This document shows positions 7,102-15,516 of a stretch of 64,000 bases of DNA, one piece after another. Below the pieces are notes generated by a model that saw only the letters and a program-made list of their open reading frames with translations, had not been told where the DNA came from and did not search any database. Numbering within the stretch: position 1 is the first letter of the stretch; each line of letters begins with the position of its first letter. The DNA comes from CAYWWY01 sp964462525 (GTDB lineage Bacteria > Thermotogota > Thermotogae > MWEM01), in assembly GCA_964462525.1 (NCBI GenBank), contig CAYWWY010000005.1:62001-126000 (forward strand), written 5' to 3'. Made by a program: the position numbers and the translations under genes.

Positions 7102-8817
7102 ATGGGGTTGGCGCGCATGGTCAATGAAAGAAGATTCGTGAACATATACATCCTTTTCATCATACTCAATGTCACAAAAGTAATCGTTCTGTCCATGTTT
7201 ACTACTTATAACGATTATGCTTCCATAGAATTTATAGTAAAACTAATAATATCTTTTTCTTTTATTTATATATTTTATTATTATATATTTATGATAAAAA
7301 TAAGGATAGTATTTATATTTATATATATTATTCAAGTATTATTTCTTTTGTTGATAGTTACTCATTTTATATATTTTAAAAGACACATACATATATTTAT
7401 GTCGTTAGAACTAAGAAGCGAAGGCGTTGAAGCGATTCGAGTTTTTGCAATTCCATTTTCTCCGATTATAGTAATCGCTTTTTTGGATCTTCCTTTTTTT
7501 CTATTTTTTGTTATGAAGTATAGAAAGATCAGCAAAATAATAAATATTACGAAGAAACTTAAGTATTATTTATATTTATCTGTTTTTATCTTTTTTTTAG
7601 TTGAAACGACAGGTTTTGTATCAGGAAACTCTTTCTATCATAAGATGCAGTCGAATCATGTTTCTGATAATGAAATCGTAATGAAATATGGATCACTTGG
7701 GTTGAACCTCATGGATCTATTCAAAGCCAATTTCAGATATCGCGTTCAAGAACAGATTGTGTATGGCGAATTGCTTGAGAATCGCTTTTATCCGAAACAG
7801 AAGCATAGCATTGTGGTGATCCAAGTGGAGAGTCTTGATGCTAATTTGGTTGGGTTGGTTCATGAGGGGGTAGAAATTACTCCTTTTTTGAACAGATTGC
7901 GAACAAGCAGCATCTACTATCCCTATGTTTTGAGTTATCACAAAGCCGGAGGATCATCGGACTGTGAGATAGCGGTTTTCAACGGGTTTGAACCCCTTGA
8001 TTCCTTTCCTACTTCGCAAATGGAAGGCTATGATTTTCAAAACTCGTTCATTCATGCCTTTCATGATGCAGGGTTTCGGACAAAAGCATTCCATGGAAAT
8101 CGGAGTTCCTTCTACCGGAGGGATGAGACCTACCCTCGCAAAGGATTTGAGTGGTTCTTCGGGTACGAAGAACTGGGGTTGGAACCCAGGATATGGGGTG
8201 CGTTGGATCATGAAGTCTTTGAGGCTATGATGGAGATGATGGTCCAGGAACAAGACCCCTTTTTGTACTATTGCATCACCATGACGACACACGCTCCCTT
8301 TGGCTTTATCGAAGATCATTACCTGCCTTTGAATGCAGCTGCCTTTGCCAACCCCTTGGTCTATAATTACTTCAATTCTTTCGCCTATTTGGACCATTAT
8401 TTGGAGCGATTGATCCATGAGATTTCGGACCGCTTCCCCGATACGTATATCTTCCTGTTTGGGGATCACACAGCCGCGATCGAAGCGGAAGAATATTCAT
8501 CATCGGGGATTGTGTATGACTACAAATATTTCGAATTTGTCCCTTTGTTTATCCTGACTCCTGAGCGGGAATCTTATTTGGAAACTCAATTGGCCCCTTC
8601 ATTTTTGGATATTGGGATTACCATTTTGGAAGCGGCAGGGGTCCCATACTCCATTCAAACCTTTGGAGAAACCCTTTTAAACTTGGGATGTTTGGAAAAA
8701 AAGGTTCCCTTTTCAGGGGCGGAATATGACCGCGCTTTTCTGTTCCAGCTGATTCAGGAACATCGTCCGGTGAATCGGATCGAGCAATCAACCGGAATTT
8801 CATCCGCAAATCCGTGA
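7102..8817 (+). CDS. LTA synthase family membrane sulfatase (phosphoglycerol transferase)
   Basis: 571 residues. Residues 1 to about 180 are a membrane domain with about five hydrophobic segments. Residues about 230-540 form an extracellular sulfatase-fold domain with a metal-binding Val-Glu-Ser-Leu-Asp start, a nucleophile region Ala-Gly-Gly-Ser-Ser-Asp-Cys-Glu (Ser where LtaS has Thr), and Phe-Gly-Asp-His-Thr. Family members transfer glycerol phosphate from phosphatidylglycerol to an envelope polymer, as in lipoteichoic acid synthesis. The 5' part (about 7190-7680) is extremely AT-rich with many ATA and TTA codons, unlike the 3' part and its neighbours. The start could also be the ATG at 7117. 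Polymer identity is unknown. Confidence 0.82.
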   Translation: MGLARMVNERRFVNIYILFIILNVTKVIVLSMFTTYNDYASIEFIVKLIISFSFIYIFYYYIFMIKIRIVFIFIYIIQVLFLLLIVTHFIYFKRHIHIFMSLELRSEGVEAIRVFAIPFSPIIVIAFLDLPFFLFFVMKYRKISKIINITKKLKYYLYLSVFIFFLVETTGFVSGNSFYHKMQSNHVSDNEIVMKYGSLGLNLMDLFKANFRYRVQEQIVYGELLENRFYPKQKHSIVVIQVESLDANLVGLVHEGVEITPFLNRLRTSSIYYPYVLSYHKAGGSSDCEIAVFNGFEPLDSFPTSQMEGYDFQNSFIHAFHDAGFRTKAFHGNRSSFYRRDETYPRKGFEWFFGYEELGLEPRIWGALDHEVFEAMMEMMVQEQDPFLYYCITMTTHAPFGFIEDHYLPLNAAAFANPLVYNYFNSFAYLDHYLERLIHEISDRFPDTYIFLFGDHTAAIEAEEYSSSGIVYDYKYFEFVPLFILTPERESYLETQLAPSFLDIGITILEAAGVPYSIQTFGETLLNLGCLEKKVPFSGAEYDRAFLFQLIQEHRPVNRIEQSTGISSANP

Positions 8818-8829
8818 GCCGGCTCACGG
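8812..8829. repeat. Perfect palindrome over the LTA-synthase-like stop codon
   Basis: CCGTGAGCC is followed directly by GGCTCACGG, an 18-base perfect palindrome containing the TGA stop. It lies between convergent genes and may aid termination, but no T tract follows. Confidence 0.45.
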
Positions 8830-8892
8830 TTGGTACCAAGTGGGTAAGATTCATCGGTTCGTGTAGCTGTGGTGATTCTTCTGACATACCGA

Positions 8893-10053
8893 TCAAGAAT
8901 CCGTCGGCAACCCACGGATCTCTGGGTGGGCAGGAAAAGACGCAACGGGTTTTGTAAGGAAGAATTGAGATTGGTGAATCCGTTCTTTGAGTAAAGAAGC
9001 GATTCTCCTGGCCTTAGTCATACTGGACATCGGGTGGGTCCTCGCAACGGTGCCATGGATTTCCATCGATCCTGATCTCAACTGGGCGTAAGAAGCTTTT
9101 GCGACTACGGGCCGGTTCTTCCCTGGATGGCTGTAATCCAATACAATCGTATGAATCTCTTCATCTTTTATACAGACATTACGCATGATCTCTTCGTCCA
9201 AAATGGGAATGGGGATTCCCACTCCGACGCATAATGTCACCCCATATCTTGGAAGGGTGGCCGGTTGGATAAACTCTTTCGTCATTTGCTTCATCGTTCC
9301 AATCAACGCCAAAGAAGCGGCTGGACCAATTGGGATTCCCTTTTCGTTTCGCTCTCTTCCGGTAAAAAACTGCGTTCCTTCCCATGCCACATATCCGATT
9401 CCGCCAGCCAAGAAGATCCTGGTTCCAATTCCGATGGTCCTCAGATCAGGGTCGTTGAGAAGCGGGCTTAGACAACCACATGTGGAGTACCGGATATTGG
9501 CATACCTGGGCAGTAGTTTTCCCATATAGGTATAAAGAAGTTTTTCCGAGGAGTTTGTTGCAGCGGCATAGTTTTGATACGCATTTCTGGGGTTGAAGAG
9601 ATACGCTTCGTTTAGGGTTTCCAAGGAAATCGAAGTTTCGATATGTTTTGCGGGATAACAGTCTGTTCCGGATGAGGAGGCTTTGAGATGGACTGACTTG
9701 CCCGCAATCAGATCACGGATCACATGAGCTCCTCCATACTGAATGCCCCGGTCTTTCGAAGGTTGAGTCGCTCCTATATAAGCATCGACCGCAGCAATAC
9801 CCGAATACGCCTCCACGCCATTGAGATCGGTCTGTTCCATTCGAATGGGGGGGTCCGAGTGGCCGAAATTGAGAAACGCGCCGCTGGAACACATGGGTCC
9901 GAATGTGGCGGTGGTTACTACATCCACCATCTTGGCTGCTTCTTGAAGGCCATGCTCTTCTCGGAGCCCGATCACTTCTTCCGCTGTACATACAACGGCT
10001 TCTCTCTTGCGAATCCGATCATTGATCTCATCGATGGAACGAAGGGTTTTCAT
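8893..10053 (-). CDS. Homocysteine biosynthesis protein (DUF39/HcyBio family)
   Basis: 386 residues. The protein matches the DUF39 family by its Thr-Ala-Thr-Phe-Gly-Pro-Met-Cys-Ser-Ser-Gly-Ala segment (a conserved cysteine), an Asp-Cys-Tyr-Pro motif, and a Ser-Thr-Cys-Gly-Cys-Leu-Ser-Pro stretch. Archaeal and anaerobic-bacterial members are implicated in making homocysteine from aspartate semialdehyde and sulfide. It overlaps the aspartokinase stop by ATGA, so the operon would supply aspartyl phosphate towards the semialdehyde and then homocysteine. The NIL-ferredoxin partner seen in methanogens is absent here. The upstream leader carries Met codons, which fits a methionine-pathway role. Confidence 0.88.
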   Translation of the reverse strand: MKTLRSIDEINDRIRKREAVVCTAEEVIGLREEHGLQEAAKMVDVVTTATFGPMCSSGAFLNFGHSDPPIRMEQTDLNGVEAYSGIAAVDAYIGATQPSKDRGIQYGGAHVIRDLIAGKSVHLKASSSGTDCYPAKHIETSISLETLNEAYLFNPRNAYQNYAAATNSSEKLLYTYMGKLLPRYANIRYSTCGCLSPLLNDPDLRTIGIGTRIFLAGGIGYVAWEGTQFFTGRERNEKGIPIGPAASLALIGTMKQMTKEFIQPATLPRYGVTLCVGVGIPIPILDEEIMRNVCIKDEEIHTIVLDYSHPGKNRPVVAKASYAQLRSGSMEIHGTVARTHPMSSMTKARRIASLLKERIHQSQFFLTKPVASFPAHPEIRGLPTDS

Positions 10054-11348
10054 ATATGGTCCACCCCTCCAGTCCGATCCGATGCGCTCGCTTCTCCTAC
10101 CGGTTGTTTATCGATAAGCAAAAGGTGTTGTTCATCATCGATGAATGCTTTATGGAGAGCGGAAACTGCCAATGAAACTTTTTCCTCATCGATCACACAA
10201 GATATCTTGATTTCAGAGCATGATACCATATCAATTGGTATTCGCGCATCGGAAAGGGTCCGAAAGACTTTCGCCGCCACTCCTGCGTGAGATCGCATGC
10301 CAATTCCGATCACAGTCACTTTCCCCAAATTCCGATTGACCCGCAAAGCAATCTGAGGATCCGTTTGGGCAAAGGTTTGGCATATGGCATACGCCAGATC
10401 CAAATCATCGCGTTGGACCAGAAACGATACATTCATCCGTCCCGACAGATCAAAGTCCTGTACCACAATATCTATGTTGATCTGTTCTTTCGCAATCTGT
10501 TCAAAGAGAAGAGCGATCGTTTCTGGATCTCCATCAAGCCCCCGAAGGGTAATCTTTCCTTCCCGAACCGAATGAGCGATGCCTCGCACCAAAACTGATT
10601 CCATTTTTTCATCTCCTTCCCGTACCCAAGTTCCCTCCAGAGGAACGAACGAAGAACGGAGATGGATCGGGATCTTCTTTTTGGCGGCCAATTCCACGCA
10701 CCTGGAGTGCAACACTTTCGCGCCTGATCCCGTCATCTCCAACATCTCTTCGTAGGTTACCTCGGAAATCTTCCGAGCGTTGGGAACAATTCGTGGGTCC
10801 GCTGTGCATATGCCTTCTACATCCGTATATATTTCAACTTCCCGAGCGTTCAGTGCGCATCCAAGGGCTGTTGCCGTAATGTCCGATCCGCCGCGTCCCA
10901 GTGTTGTGATTTCGTTTTCTTCAGTAATCCCCTGAAATCCAGCAACAATCGGTATTTTCCCCTGATTCAAATCGCTCAGGACCTTATCGGTCCGAATATT
11001 CCGGATGCGCGCATGGGTATGCCATCCGTCTGTGATGATGCCAATTTGCGCTCCAGTCAAGGATACTGCCTGATACCCCATAGACTGCAAACTCATGGCC
11101 AGCAAAGAAATAGACAACTGCTCTCCTGTAGCGAGAATCATGTCCAATTCCCTTGAATCGGGCTGAGGATCGATTTCGCGCGCTTTTTGAATTAATGATT
11201 GAGTCATTCCCGCCGGTGCTGATACAACCACCACCACCTGATAGCCTTTGTCTTTTGTCTGTGCAATGCGCTGCGCCGCGCTTCTCAGACAAGATGCATC
11301 CGCAACAGAAGTCCCGCCAAACTTTTGAACGATCAGTTCATTCCCCAT
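10050..11348 (-). CDS. lysC: Aspartate kinase
   Basis: 432 residues: kinase domain beginning Val-Gln-Lys-Phe-Gly-Gly-Thr-Ser-Val, followed by two ACT domains (about 265-410), the regulatory part of LysC-type enzymes. It phosphorylates aspartate, the entry to lysine, threonine and methionine. The ATG at 11348 is chosen over a GTG six bases upstream because AAGGGG then lies 5-6 bases before it. The gene sits behind a leader peptide and conditional terminator and is translationally coupled to the DUF39 gene. This suggests it serves mainly the methionine branch, while dapF lies elsewhere. Confidence 0.94.
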   Translation of the reverse strand: MGNELIVQKFGGTSVADASCLRSAAQRIAQTKDKGYQVVVVVSAPAGMTQSLIQKAREIDPQPDSRELDMILATGEQLSISLLAMSLQSMGYQAVSLTGAQIGIITDGWHTHARIRNIRTDKVLSDLNQGKIPIVAGFQGITEENEITTLGRGGSDITATALGCALNAREVEIYTDVEGICTADPRIVPNARKISEVTYEEMLEMTGSGAKVLHSRCVELAAKKKIPIHLRSSFVPLEGTWVREGDEKMESVLVRGIAHSVREGKITLRGLDGDPETIALLFEQIAKEQINIDIVVQDFDLSGRMNVSFLVQRDDLDLAYAICQTFAQTDPQIALRVNRNLGKVTVIGIGMRSHAGVAAKVFRTLSDARIPIDMVSCSEIKISCVIDEEKVSLAVSALHKAFIDDEQHLLLIDKQPVGEASASDRTGGVDHI

Positions 11349-11408
11349 CAGCACCCCTTCCTTTTCCCATTCTCATTCCATGTTCATCGACTGATAAAAG
11401 CCAGGATT

Positions 11409-11440
11409 AAAAAAAGAGGGGGTTCTTCTAAACCCCCCCC
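11409..11440 (-). terminator. Intrinsic terminator of the lysC attenuator
   Basis: On the minus strand GGGGGTT and AACCCCC form a 7-bp stem with a 6-base loop, followed by TC and seven T. It lies between the leader peptide and lysC, so it must be conditional. Confidence 0.88.
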
Positions 11441-11502
11441 TTGACCTTTTCGCAAAGATAAACGAACTATCCCTTTGAAATGCCCCGGGGATAGCTCCAC
11501 AT
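11409..11502 (-). promoter_or_regulatory. Probable methionine-responsive transcription attenuator
   Basis: After the Met-Met codons the RNA has a 7-bp hairpin (arms 11488-11494 and 11467-11473, CTATCCC/GGGATAG), a CCCC run (11490-11487) able to pair with the eight-G tract (11440-11433), and a terminator that uses the same G tract. A ribosome held at the Met codons would expose the C run and block the terminator. The mechanism is inferred from layout; the base-paired elements are visible. Confidence 0.7.
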
Positions 11503-11562
11503 CATAATCACCTGAACAGAAGTCGGATTCATTTTGCGTTTGTTCCATCGATCCGGAATCAT
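11467..11562 (-). CDS. Leader peptide of the lysC-DUF39 operon (Met-Met)
   Basis: 31 codons, with AAGGGAG about 8 bases before the ATG. Codons 20 and 21 are consecutive ATG Met codons, reached through Val-Ile and followed by Trp-Ser-Tyr-Pro-Arg-Gly-Ile-Ser. The ORF lies between a strong promoter and an intrinsic terminator upstream of aspartokinase. The layout mirrors the trpB2 leader: critical codons, then 11-12 bases, then a C run that can pair with the G tract of the terminator. Because the operon also encodes a homocysteine-forming protein, methionine is the likely signal. A single Trp codon and the Val-Ile pair leave other readings open. Confidence 0.72.
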   Translation of the reverse strand: MIPDRWNKRKMNPTSVQVIMMWSYPRGISKG

Positions 11563-11586
11563 ATCGCTCAACTCCCTTTCGAGGTG

Positions 11587-11616
11587 ATTATATCATAGAA
11601 TGCTTTTGCAATGCAA
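11587..11616 (-). promoter_or_regulatory. Promoter of the lysC leader
   Basis: Minus strand TTGCAT, an 18-base spacer and a perfect TATAAT, the same hexamers and spacing as the trpB2 leader promoter. Confidence 0.78.
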
Positions 11617-11686
11617 TGGGAAACACGCAAACAATGGTTTAGACAGCCGATCAATTCTTTGGCTATGCGGAACAGATAACGGGTTA

Positions 11687-11695
11687 TGGTATAAT
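11687..11695 (+). promoter_or_regulatory. Extended -10 promoter upstream of the signalling cluster
   Basis: TATGG followed by TATAAT, 120 bases before the response-regulator start; no good -35. The remaining leader to 11815 shows no clear structure. Confidence 0.6.
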
Positions 11696-11815
11696 CGATT
11701 ACAGAAAAACCATCAACCCAGAGGCATGATTTTGGTAAGATCAACGATTCATGGATTTCTTATCCCTCAAAGTGCGATGAATCAAACGAAGAGGGATCGA
11801 AAGGATCGATAACGG

Positions 11816-12271
11816 ATGGTCAAAGAAGTCACAATCCTTCTGGCCGAAGATGATCCCGGCCATGCAGGCCTGATTCGCAAAAACCTGATCCGAGCAGGGA
11901 TCAATAATCCGCTGCTCCATTTTTCTAATGGACAAGAGATTGTGGATTTTTTGTTTCAGAAAGGAAAAGGATCGTGCCGAAAAGGCAATGGGGCCTATGT
12001 TCTTTTATTGGATATTCGTTTGCCTAAATTGGATGGAACAGAGGTATTGCGCTTGATCAAATTGGATCCTGAACTCAGGAAAATTCCGGTTATCATGGTT
12101 ACAACAACCGATGATCCAAAAGAAGTGGAACACTGCCATGCCCTCGGGTGCAACAACTACATCACCAAACCAGTCGAATACGAGTCTTTTATTCATGCCA
12201 TTCAACAGCTGGGACTTTTCTTATCCATTGTCGAAGTTCCGACGATTGATGATTCCAGCGAATCGAGGTGA
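11816..12271 (+). CDS. Single-domain response regulator, Rcp1-like
   Basis: 151 residues forming one CheY-like receiver. The acidic pocket Glu-Asp-Asp lies near residue 11, the phosphoacceptor Asp in Leu-Leu-Leu-Asp-Ile-Arg-Leu-Pro, the conserved Thr in Val-Thr-Thr-Thr, and the Lys in Ile-Thr-Lys-Pro. The insertion before the phospho-Asp and the Cys-Asn-Asn-Tyr-Ile-Thr-Lys ending are typical of Rcp1-type regulators paired with phytochrome-like kinases. No output domain is present. Its stop overlaps the next gene, a multi-PAS kinase of that subfamily, so the two are probably partners. Confidence 0.9.
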   Translation: MVKEVTILLAEDDPGHAGLIRKNLIRAGINNPLLHFSNGQEIVDFLFQKGKGSCRKGNGAYVLLLDIRLPKLDGTEVLRLIKLDPELRKIPVIMVTTTDDPKEVEHCHALGCNNYITKPVEYESFIHAIQQLGLFLSIVEVPTIDDSSESR

Positions 12272-15200
12272 TCCTTCTCGCAATGCAGGGGCAAAAAAAA
12301 GGAATCTTTCAGGTGTTCGTTGTGTGGATCATGATTGTCTTCTGTACCCCAGTCCAAGCAGGGCTTACTGAGAGCATTTTGCGAGAACATGAAACACACT
12401 TTCGTTTGTTGTTTGACGAGTCCCCTTTGGGACTCTTTCTATTTGATGCCCAAGGAACCATAAAGTCAGTGAACGAGCAATTTGTATGGTTGATCGGATC
12501 TTCACGAGAACTGCTGATTGGATTAAACACCCTCCAACTACCGGACCAAAAAATTGTAAAAGCGATCCAAGAATCGCTGGCAGGAGGTTTTGGGCGATAT
12601 GAAGGATACTATCATTCGACCACTGCCGAAAAAGTGACTCCGGTTCGGGTGTTATTTGCGCCGATTAAAGATGATTCCGGCTCGATCCTGGGTGGTTTGG
12701 GTGTGATTGAAGATATTTCAGACTACATGACGCTCCAAACCCGCACGACCTTGTTCTTTGTGTTCATGGGAATCCTCATAGCAGCGCAAATGATTCTATT
12801 GGGTCTGTTGATTCGGAATCTTCGCAAGAAAAACCATGCCGAAAAAAGGCTTCGCCAGAGTGAGGCGCAATACAAACAACTTGCAGAAAACTCCCCTGCG
12901 GTGGTCTATCAGTTTCGGAAAGATGCCGATGGGTCCATTTCCTTTCCTTATATTAATGAATCGGTCAAAAAAGTCGCCGGCATAGAGGCCGATGATCTAT
13001 CGAAGGATGCAATGCTCTTTCTCAACCGGATCCACCCAGAAGATTTGGAGCATTTTCAGACGGCTGTGAACGAATCAGCTCGTTCTTTCCATCCGTTTTA
13101 TTTGGTATTCCGTGTTTTGAACGGAGAGGAACCCGTTTGGTTGGAATGTCGTTCGACTCCAGAACTAATGCCGGATGGAAGCATTATGTGGGATGGATTT
13201 TTTGTGGATGTTACTGAACGTGTTCGATCCGAGAAAGCTCTGGCTCTATCGGAGGCGACCTACCGAGAGATATTCAATGGGGTAAACGAAGGAATCGTGA
13301 TTATTGCTCCCGATACAGGAAGGATTATGGACGCAAACGATCCGATGCTTGGAATGTTCGGGTATTCTCATGAAGAATTGATGCAATGTACGGTTGAAGA
13401 TCTCAGCTCAGGTCATGATCCGTATACTCAGAAAGAAGCAGCCGAGTATTCCCGGAAAGCCTTGTCCGGAATGGAACAACGAGTTGAGTGGCAATGCAGG
13501 CACAAAAAGGGAGGATTGTTCTGGGCGGAAATCCGGATGAAGGCCAGCAAAGTTGCAGGAATACCGTGTTTGTTGGTCACCCTACGCGACATTACCGAAA
13601 AGAAACACGCTCAGGATGCCCTACGCGAGAGCCAGACCCTCTTCCGTTCCCTAGTGGAGAGCATGCCGCAAATGGTCTTCAGCAAAGACAAACAAGGCCG
13701 GTTCACTTTTGCCAATCATCCGTACTGTGTGGATCAAAACCTGAAGCTGGATCAAATCATTGGAAAGACAGATTTTGAGATTCATCCCTTCGATTTGGCT
13801 AAAAAGTATCGATCGGATGACCTGAGAATCATGCGGGGAAAAAAAACCATGGAGATCGAAGAAGTCCATCAACCACTAGAGGGGGAACCTACTTATGTTC
13901 ACGTAGTGAAAGCCCCGCTTTTGGATGAAGAAGGGGAAGCCCAGGGTTTGGTTGGGATCTATTGGGATATCACAGAACGCAAACGATCGGAAGAAGCCCT
14001 TCAACGGACCCAGTTCGCCATGGATCGAGCCCGAGACATTGTCATTTGGGTAGGAGACCAGGGGGAAATCGTCTATGTCAACGATGCTGCGTGCGCCTCG
14101 TCCGGATACACGCGCGAGGATCTTCTGCAGATGGAAATCTTCGATCTTGATCCCGATTTTCCCAAAGAAGCTTTTGAAGCCCATAAACAGGAAATGCGGG
14201 TTAAGGGATCGATGAGTTTCGAATCACGGCATCGATCAAAAAATGGTGCGATCTTTCCTGTGGAAGTGAGCACCAACTACTTCGGTACAGAGCAAGAGTT
14301 TTTGGCTTGTTCGTTCGCTCGGGATATCACAGACCGAAAGAACGCAGAAAAAAAACTCCGGGAGAATGAAGAAAAACTGCGGACCTTGTATGCATCCATG
14401 ACCGAAATGGTCGGTTTATATGAATTGATTCGCGATGAATCAGGGATCGGTATCGACTATCGAGTCATCGACTGCAATTCGGCTTTTGCTCAGATCATGA
14501 ACCTTCCCGAAACTAAGATCAAGGGCAAACGGGTTTCCCAAATCTTTGAACTGTCTGTTCCCCCTTATTTAGAAGAATATACCCGTGTGGTCGAGTCAGG
14601 CAAACCGGAGCGGCTGGAGTCCATATCTCCTTTTTATCACCTTCATTTATCGACCTCTGTGGTATCCATGGGCGGACCCCGTTTTGCAACGATCAGTTCG
14701 GATGTGACCGCGCTCAAGAAGTCTCAACAACTGATCGCGGAGAAGAACAAAGAATTGGAGCAGATCGTGTATGTGGCATCCCATGATCTCCGTTCTCCCC
14801 TGGTGAATGTGGATGGGTACAGCAGAGAGTTGGGATTTCTTGTTGATGAGCTAAGCGAGGATTTGCATGATTTAGATCTATCCGATCAATCTCTTGGAAA
14901 TCGAATTATAAAGGCGCTTCCTTCTGTGCATGAAGCGCTTTCCCATATCCGAAACAGCACCCGGCAGATGGATGGGTTATTGAAGGGGTTACTGAGATTG
15001 TCGAGATCGGGGCGTGTTTCCCTCAATATAACGGAAGTGGACATGAATGATCTCCTCACCCGGGTGATTTCGGGAATTGGTTTCGCGCTGAAAGAATCCG
15101 GGGGCGAGATCCAGGTTGATCAGCTCCCGCCGTGTTTGGGCGATTCGATCCAATTGACCCATGTCTTTACCAATCTGATCAGCAATTCCTTGAAATACCG

Positions 15201-15516
15201 GCATCCGGATCGTCAGGGTTTGATTCGTATTCGAGGAGCGATCAAAGGAGCGCGCTGTGTCTATTCGGTCGAGGACAACGGAATTGGTATTGCCGAAGAA
15301 CACCAAGAGAATATTTTCCAACTCTTTCATCGACTGGATCCATCACGGAGCGAAGGCGAGGGTCTGGGGCTGACCATTGTTCGCCAGATTATCGAAAGGC
15401 TCAATGGCGCAGTTTGGGTTGAATCAAAGCTGGGCGAAGGGAGCGTCTTTTTCGTCTCTCTACCCCCTTCTCCGAACCAGCAGCATAAAAGCAAAGGCGT
15501 GTTTATGAATGATTGA
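12268..15516 (+). CDS. Membrane multi-PAS sensor histidine kinase
   Basis: 1082 residues. A hydrophobic N-terminus (about 12-31) is followed by a PAS-like domain (about 40-150), a transmembrane helix (about 160-183), five further PAS domains starting near 200, 329, 455, 581 and 704, a HisKA domain with the phospho-His near 839 in Ala-Ser-His-Asp-Leu-Arg-Ser-Pro-Leu, and an HATPase_c domain with N box Asn-Ser-Leu-Lys-Tyr and G boxes. The H box resembles phytochrome-type kinases paired with Rcp1 regulators. The GTG start overlaps the regulator stop (GTGA); an ATG at 12283 is an alternative. Ligands of the PAS domains are unknown. Confidence 0.88.
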   Translation: MILLAMQGQKKGIFQVFVVWIMIVFCTPVQAGLTESILREHETHFRLLFDESPLGLFLFDAQGTIKSVNEQFVWLIGSSRELLIGLNTLQLPDQKIVKAIQESLAGGFGRYEGYYHSTTAEKVTPVRVLFAPIKDDSGSILGGLGVIEDISDYMTLQTRTTLFFVFMGILIAAQMILLGLLIRNLRKKNHAEKRLRQSEAQYKQLAENSPAVVYQFRKDADGSISFPYINESVKKVAGIEADDLSKDAMLFLNRIHPEDLEHFQTAVNESARSFHPFYLVFRVLNGEEPVWLECRSTPELMPDGSIMWDGFFVDVTERVRSEKALALSEATYREIFNGVNEGIVIIAPDTGRIMDANDPMLGMFGYSHEELMQCTVEDLSSGHDPYTQKEAAEYSRKALSGMEQRVEWQCRHKKGGLFWAEIRMKASKVAGIPCLLVTLRDITEKKHAQDALRESQTLFRSLVESMPQMVFSKDKQGRFTFANHPYCVDQNLKLDQIIGKTDFEIHPFDLAKKYRSDDLRIMRGKKTMEIEEVHQPLEGEPTYVHVVKAPLLDEEGEAQGLVGIYWDITERKRSEEALQRTQFAMDRARDIVIWVGDQGEIVYVNDAACASSGYTREDLLQMEIFDLDPDFPKEAFEAHKQEMRVKGSMSFESRHRSKNGAIFPVEVSTNYFGTEQEFLACSFARDITDRKNAEKKLRENEEKLRTLYASMTEMVGLYELIRDESGIGIDYRVIDCNSAFAQIMNLPETKIKGKRVSQIFELSVPPYLEEYTRVVESGKPERLESISPFYHLHLSTSVVSMGGPRFATISSDVTALKKSQQLIAEKNKELEQIVYVASHDLRSPLVNVDGYSRELGFLVDELSEDLHDLDLSDQSLGNRIIKALPSVHEALSHIRNSTRQMDGLLKGLLRLSRSGRVSLNITEVDMNDLLTRVISGIGFALKESGGEIQVDQLPPCLGDSIQLTHVFTNLISNSLKYRHPDRQGLIRIRGAIKGARCVYSVEDNGIGIAEEHQENIFQLFHRLDPSRSEGEGLGLTIVRQIIERLNGAVWVESKLGEGSVFFVSLPPSPNQQHKSKGVFMND

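Noticed and set aside
11355..11600. Lysine or SAM riboswitch upstream of lysC
   Set aside because: The leader is short, filled by a translated ORF, and shows none of the conserved riboswitch cores; the attenuator reading explains the terminator better.
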